DNA of 64,000 nucleotides from Gyromitra esculenta (Eukaryota > Ascomycota > Pezizomycetes > Pezizales > Discinaceae), in NCBI GenBank assembly GCA_038503075.1, contig JBCAML010000021.1, forward strand, positions 62,001-126,000. The letters run 5' to 3'. The position numbers were made by a program, and so were the translations under genes. Below are positions 58,946 to 64,000 of the stretch, in pieces (within the stretch, counting starts at the first letter, position 1; each line of letters starts with the position of its first letter). The notes beneath the pieces were generated by a model, which searched no databases, was not told the DNA's origin, and saw only the letters and a list, made by a program, of their open reading frames with translations.

Positions 58946-59944
58946 AGTCTGCGCAAATTTGTGATTACGGCGAGTAGAGAAAAACAAACCCCCCCAAAAG
59001 TAGCTGTAGGGTATGACAATTCGGCGAACAAGACAAATAAAAAATGCAAAGAGAAGTTCGGACAAAGCCGAGACATCAGAGTGGTTCCCGCTTTGTTTGG
59101 GAGGGTAGACGGGTCTTCGGCGAGCCGAGAGATGTCACTTTGCTGCGCAGCACACCACTCAACTAAAAACGCTCGTCATCAGTATTCACCCCAACGGAAA
59201 CCCTTGAAATTTAGCCAATCATTTGATTGACGAGTCTGAAACTTCTTCAGACACCAAACAAGCAGAAGGTTTAGTAAATGGAGTCAATGATAAAATAATC
59301 ATTACACCATAGCCAAACCCAAAAGCCTCAAATACTAAATACCGTCCTATAGAAAGAAGCTTTTTCTCCACCATAGCTTGGATACCAAGCTTTATCACTA
59401 CTGGTTCCACAACGCTTGAAGTCAATGATGTTGGGGAGACGCCAAGAAAAAGTTAATACGAGCCCAGCGCGGATATTTGTTGGTCCGTGCCGATTTCTCC
59501 CGGTCGTGCTACCAAGTCTATTCATCGTATATCACTCGATCCAGTTGAAGTATCGGATAATGATCTAGATGCTTTGTCTACATGTAGTTAATACCACTAA
59601 GCTTGGTATGCCCAAAGAGATGGTATGAGCAAGAGGTTCCCGGAAAAATATTCGTATTAATTAATGTCGCTGATGCCGTACATTACAATTCTCGGATTCC
59701 AACAATTTAAATCGGTATTCTTTAACTTTTGATCTCAGTAATATACTTCCCCCCACAGGCGCCCGACATAGAAACCAGTTCGATATTCAAGCTTTTTAGT
59801 GACCATTCAAATCTACTAACTATTTTCGTAAAGTCACGTATCTATCTACGCGCACCGAATCATTTCTAAAGTCTAATAATTACGTAAAGCTCTAACACTA
59901 AATAAGATCCCTTCTATAACTATAACTAATTACATACGCTTCAT
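58946..59944. other. Intergenic between MITE J and the tRNA
   Basis: Short frames only (111 codons at 58895-59230 starts inside the MITE). No supported gene. Confidence 0.45.
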
Positions 59945-60035
59945 GGTCGCATGGCCCAATGGCAAGGCGCTTGACTACGAAGCCTTAAAAGGCGATGACA
60001 TCAAGAGATTCCAGGTTCGACCCCTGGTGCGATCA
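59945..60035 (+). tRNA. tRNA-Arg(ACG) with a 19-nt intron
   Basis: Acceptor strands GGTCGCA and TGCGATC pair with one G-U. The D arm is GCC/GGC, the anticodon stem CTTGA/TCAAG, the loop C-T-ACG-A|A with anticodon ACG at 59977-59979, and the T arm CCAGG-TTCGACC-CCTGG. A 19-nt intron (59981-59999) sits at the canonical position after base 37. The mature length is 72 nt plus CCA added later. Internal A and B boxes are intact. Confidence 0.9.
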
Positions 60036-60755
60036 AGAAAGTTCTGGAGAGATTCCAGACCCATTTGTCGATCACTGTGTTAATATTTTTTTCCGACACA
60101 TCTACAGGGTCGCTGAGGGGCTCGGGATACGAGAAGAATTGCTTTTTCTTTTTTAACACCAGTCTCATTGTAAGGCAACTCGAATATCTGTAGTTGAGTT
60201 TTTTTCACTGCAGTTAATCATCGTTTACTTCCTAAATTCGCCTTCCATTTGTCATAACGCAAGGTAGGCTCATCAGTACGATTTCTACCGTAAACACGCG
60301 GCACAGATAGATAATTACTTGATTGGTTTGACTTAATTACAGGCATATGTACAAACTGTGCATCTATGTGCATTTGCTAAATCTATAGAATATCCCTAAC
60401 TACTTCTTACCGAGACAATACTATGCATGGCAAGAGCCAGTTTTCATCAACACCGCTAGTTTCTACCGAGTGATATCCGTGATGCTCAATAACGCTCTAC
60501 AAAAACACGAGCTGGCATAGCCCGGATTTTGCCATACATCTGTTCTATACACCTCCAGAAATTCTTCTCCACCAAAGCTCAGCCACATTAATTACTGTAA
60601 ATAGTGATTAGGAACTTTACAGAGTTACAAACTCAACCTAGTTTCAACACAGGCTACTCATATAGTATAAATATCATCGTCTAATCACCACCTGAATAAT
60701 AATCGGATTTCAGGTAAAAATTTCCGATCTTAAGCCCTCGATGGAGTTACGGGTA
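60036..60755. other. Intergenic, downstream of the tRNA
   Basis: A T-rich run at 60085-60091 is followed by further T tracts (60143-60153), plausible RNA polymerase III termination signals. No gene. Confidence 0.4.
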
Positions 60756-60920
60756 CTGTATGTACTCGTGAAATACGACCCAGCTTTGCCCTGAGCTAAA
60801 CTTGATATAGTATTGAGCCTGGTGAAAAAGAATCTAAGCCACAGAGTTTGACTATTTAGAAGCTTGTTCCCTGCGTAAGCCACGGAGCAGAGCTAGGTCA
60901 TATTTCACGAGTACATACGG
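60756..60920. mobile_element. MITE, family B (copy 2, 165 bp)
   Basis: Termini CTGTATGTACTCGTGAAATA and TATTTCACGAGTACATACGG form inverted repeats, with TA at both flanks (60754-60755, 60921-60922). The sequence after the left arm (GACCCAGCTTTGC, GAGCTAAAC) matches the element at 1820-2044, 59 kb away. Confidence 0.75.
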
Positions 60921-60922
60921 TA

Positions 60923-63900
60923 CTAGGGGAGGTTGGGAGAATTTACAAAAGTAAGTGCTACGAAGTGCTGAATCACGTGGTTCTTTGGTGCACCGAGGTT
61001 CTTGTATCGAGCTAGTAGCGAGGTCACTTGCCACCCACGTTTAGACATCTCACATCCTCTTGTTTCTCTCTTTCTTTCCTCTTCATAGAGTAATGCATCA
61101 ATCAATCTCTCGCCGCAATGCGTTTATCATTTCGACAGTAACAGTAGGCCTTTTTGCCTGGGTTTTAGTCTGATGTCTTTAGCAGTATGTGCCTCCGACG
61201 CCTCCAATCTCAATCCCATACTGATATATTTCATGCCTAACCTAATTCAGTGTAATATTCCTATTTCTCATGGTATCTCACTCATGCGGGCAACAAGTCG
61301 CGTACTAATCGAACCCTCAGAAACCAGGGACTCACCAGAGGATTTGCAGTCATCTCATTCCATAGCATAGGTTAGATAAATCCTTGTAACTGTAAGATTC
61401 GTCCAGCACAACTACTCAGCACTCGATCCACTCAGAAAGAACCTTATCTCAAAGATATCAATCCTGCCGTTATCTCCAGGCGCTGGTCTTGGTACTCCAG
61501 AATCTGCTTCAGCCACAAACAATGAAACATACTATCCTTGCTGCTCTATCAGTTCCATTGGAAACCGATTTAGAGAATAGCACTTAAGTTTCATCAAAGT
61601 CAAAATTAGTATTTCCTACCACAGCTAATCATATCAGTATCCTAATAGTTCACCCCAAGCCACTTACTTAAGAACAAAATTAACAAGGCTACATATCATA
61701 AATAGCTTGATCGTACTACAACAGCTGTTCCTATTTCTAGGTCACTAGGACTCAGCTGTAGTCCCCACTAAAACTAAGGCCGTTTCAAACTCAGACAAGC
61801 CCGCCCAAGGCCTCAGGTTCAAAATTCGTGTAGCAAGGGAAAACACGTTTGTCCACAAGAGCTAGGCGAAATGCTATACTAGGATATTTTAACACCGGGA
61901 AGCTGCTAAACTATCAGCAACAGCAATCCGGCTAAGTTTGCTGGCCATCGGAGAGTACGGGGAGTTGCAAAAACCCCACAAATTTGGTCTGCTCCCCGCC
62001 AGTGTGTCAGGCCCAGGGGCGCAGATGCAGGACAACTAGTAGAAATTCCAGAATAGTCTAAGGATCCTCGCTGAAGCCTGAAACCTGCGGGCGCCCATCG
62101 TTAACAATCTGAAAAAAAATCGTTCCTTATCGTTTTCAATTATAGAGTATTCAATTTGTTCGATTTTGCGCAACCTTGTCAAAGGCATATAGATCGAAAG
62201 AAGGAAATACGGGATCCACAGTATACCCCCAAAAAAACCCCGAATTGGCAATTGGCTCTTCTCAGCTGAAAGAGAGTTGCAGTGGTGGACGGCATGGAGC
62301 GCCGATGCTGCAAACCGAAACTCAGGGCCAATGGCAAATTTTTCAGGTGACTAGTGAATGTGTGCCTTGTAACTGGCGGCAGAAGGTTGTGAGCGGCTAG
62401 CCACTAGTAGACATTGCATAACTGATGACCCACAAGAGTCGAGGCAGTCCGCAACACAAGCTCGAAGGGAGATATTCCCAACCATACTCGCGAAAATCAT
62501 TGGGTAATATAACAAAGATATTGTGACTCACTGCGCCTGAAGGCCTGAGTCAAAGCAGATGCTCAACAGTCAGTCAAGAATCTTCGGATTCGTGAGTAGA
62601 TAGAGATATGAGCAATAAAAAACGTCAGGCTTCCCAAACCTTTCACTGACTTTTAAACTTCCGAACTGCAGGCTGACTCAAGTTACTAACTTGCAGAACA
62701 GTAAATAGCGAATTCTCCACTGGCTGGTCCTACTTAAGGCGGGCATCCACGTGTGTAGATCTAACCGCCTATTTCCATGCCACGTCGATTAAGTTTCCTC
62801 GGTCCCAAATCCTTCGACAGGCCATATGCGCACCGTGTATATGCACATTTATGGATGTCGTTAGGTTTATGCGCCACCGATAAATTCAACTGCGAGTGAT
62901 AGTTGATGACTTTGTTCTCAGTGTGCTTCGCCTCAAAAAGCTAATTTGGCTGTTGTTCCGCTAGAGCACCCATCGTCCCCTCTTTAGACCAACTTTTTCT
63001 GGCTGCGTCTACCTAGTACACTAATACCTGTCAGCACGTTGTATCCCATGTCTCAAAAGCTGTCATACAAACGATCGGAGTCGGACATTACCCCACAATC
63101 CCCATCTCCGCCCATCGCCCCCAGCCCCGACAACGTTTCTTCGGGAAAGCCGTTTTGGCCAACACTGTTGAGATGTTTGGTGATAAATCACGATTCAGCG
63201 CAAAATCACGGTATCCCGAATTAGTGAAACCGGGCACAGGCTATTGCCTAGATCGATCTACCGTGCATGGAAATCTAGAAATTCCGAGAACCAAGAACCC
63301 TGTCTGGTTCGCACGGCGAATGAGAAATACCGATTTCACGGACATTTTCTGAAACTGCTGTGCTGCAGGAGGAGAGTACATAGCGTACATTAGATACCGC
63401 AGCGAGGCGCATGAGTACCGGATATCGGTTACGAAGCCCCAAGGCAGTCAGTCAATCACTGCCTGAGAAAAAATGCACTTATTCGCCTCTTCAGCTATTT
63501 TCACCATTTTCTTCAGCGGTTAGATATTACCTACACCGCATAGAAAAATTAGATGCATATTTTCCTCTCCATGCTACTTCATTAGCCACGCGTACGCGGC
63601 TGATTGATGCGGTAGATTGGGTACCTCATAATAAACCCCCGCGGTTAAAAGCTACAATTTTGGTTAAAACGGACACGGTGTTCAGCATAAAAAAGTCCCC
63701 CAACTTCTCTGCAGGCAGGCGATATCGATATAGCGCAGGCTATTCATACAAACGCGTTCCTCAAAATATATCCTGCGAACTGCCCAGCCAGCCTTGATGT
63801 ATGTACATGGCATGGCTTTTCAGGCAGGCTAGGTTACCTTCTGCTCCGATATATATGTGAAAAGATATAAAATCGGGGACATTAATCCTCCAACGAGATG

Positions 63901-64000
63901 TGAGGCTTCAAACATGAAACGTTATGCAGCCCAGAAAGCTATAGCTAGCCCTTGGATCACCCGTTCCTCGCCGACTACCTAACCCCGCCAGACCAGGAAA
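60923..64000. other. Intergenic to the window end
   Basis: 3 kb without a supported gene. Frames at 62036-62400 and 63411-63797 (up to 128 codons) have no family resemblance or conserved motif, and no spliced series of exons was found. Confidence 0.45.

Noticed and set aside
63411..63797. 128-codon plus-strand frame
   Set aside because: No domain, no conserved motif, no supporting promoter; not distinguishable from chance.
1..64000. CRISPR array, prokaryotic operons or ribosome-binding sites
   Set aside because: No regular spaced repeats; gene structure with spliceosomal introns is eukaryotic.

Overview
This is a nuclear contig segment from a filamentous ascomycete (Pezizomycotina). The evidence is many 44-100 nt GT-AG introns with CTAAC-like branch sites, fungus-specific families (SAT4/PTH11-type rhodopsin-like membrane proteins, the heterochromatin factor Clr2, a NACHT-ankyrin NLR, a short secreted tyrosinase), an intron-containing tRNA-Arg, and RIP-like C-to-T changes. 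No single sequence fixes the class or genus. Genes are sparse: eleven protein genes and one tRNA in 64 kb, separated by long AT-rich stretches sprinkled with small inverted-repeat (MITE-like) elements. Layout: 2.9-4.3 kb holds an ABHD12/Bem46-type alpha/beta hydrolase (+). 5.0-6.4 kb is a cluster of TA-flanked MITEs. 6.7-10.4 kb is a nine-exon NLR (+) with near-identical ankyrin repeats, cut by an in-frame stop that looks like RIP damage. 13.1-14.5 kb is a secreted tyrosinase (-). 16.3-18.0 kb is a ten-exon SAT4-type membrane protein (-). 18-26 kb is a gene desert. 26.3-28.5 kb is a Clr2 homologue (+). 32.1-33.7 kb is a second SAT4-type protein (-). 34-40 kb is mostly empty with MITEs. 40.2-42.0 kb is a DHA1 MFS exporter (+). 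44.3-45.6 kb is a secreted Asn/Gly-rich protein with six Kex2-type Lys-Arg sites (+). 47.1-48.9 kb is a secreted type-B carboxylesterase (+). 49.9-52.2 kb is an ACS/DAL5-family MFS permease in 16 exons, two of them only 12 and 15 nt (+). 55.4-57.6 kb is a 14-TM DHA2 MFS transporter (+). 57.9-58.9 kb is a nest of MITEs, followed by tRNA-Arg(ACG) at 60.0 kb. Joint function: the set reads as an accessory, environment-facing region (non-self recognition, secreted enzymes, surface receptors, uptake and export), but there is no biosynthetic core enzyme, so it is not a recognisable secondary-metabolite cluster. The best candidates for something undescribed are the Lys-Arg-processed secreted protein, the ultra-fragmented permease with micro-exons, and the NLR whose repeat block carries a mutation with the RIP signature. 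All exon structures were derived by hand from reading frames, splice dinucleotides and family conservation. Internal phases were checked for every multi-exon model; only the first junction of the Clr2 model stays open.
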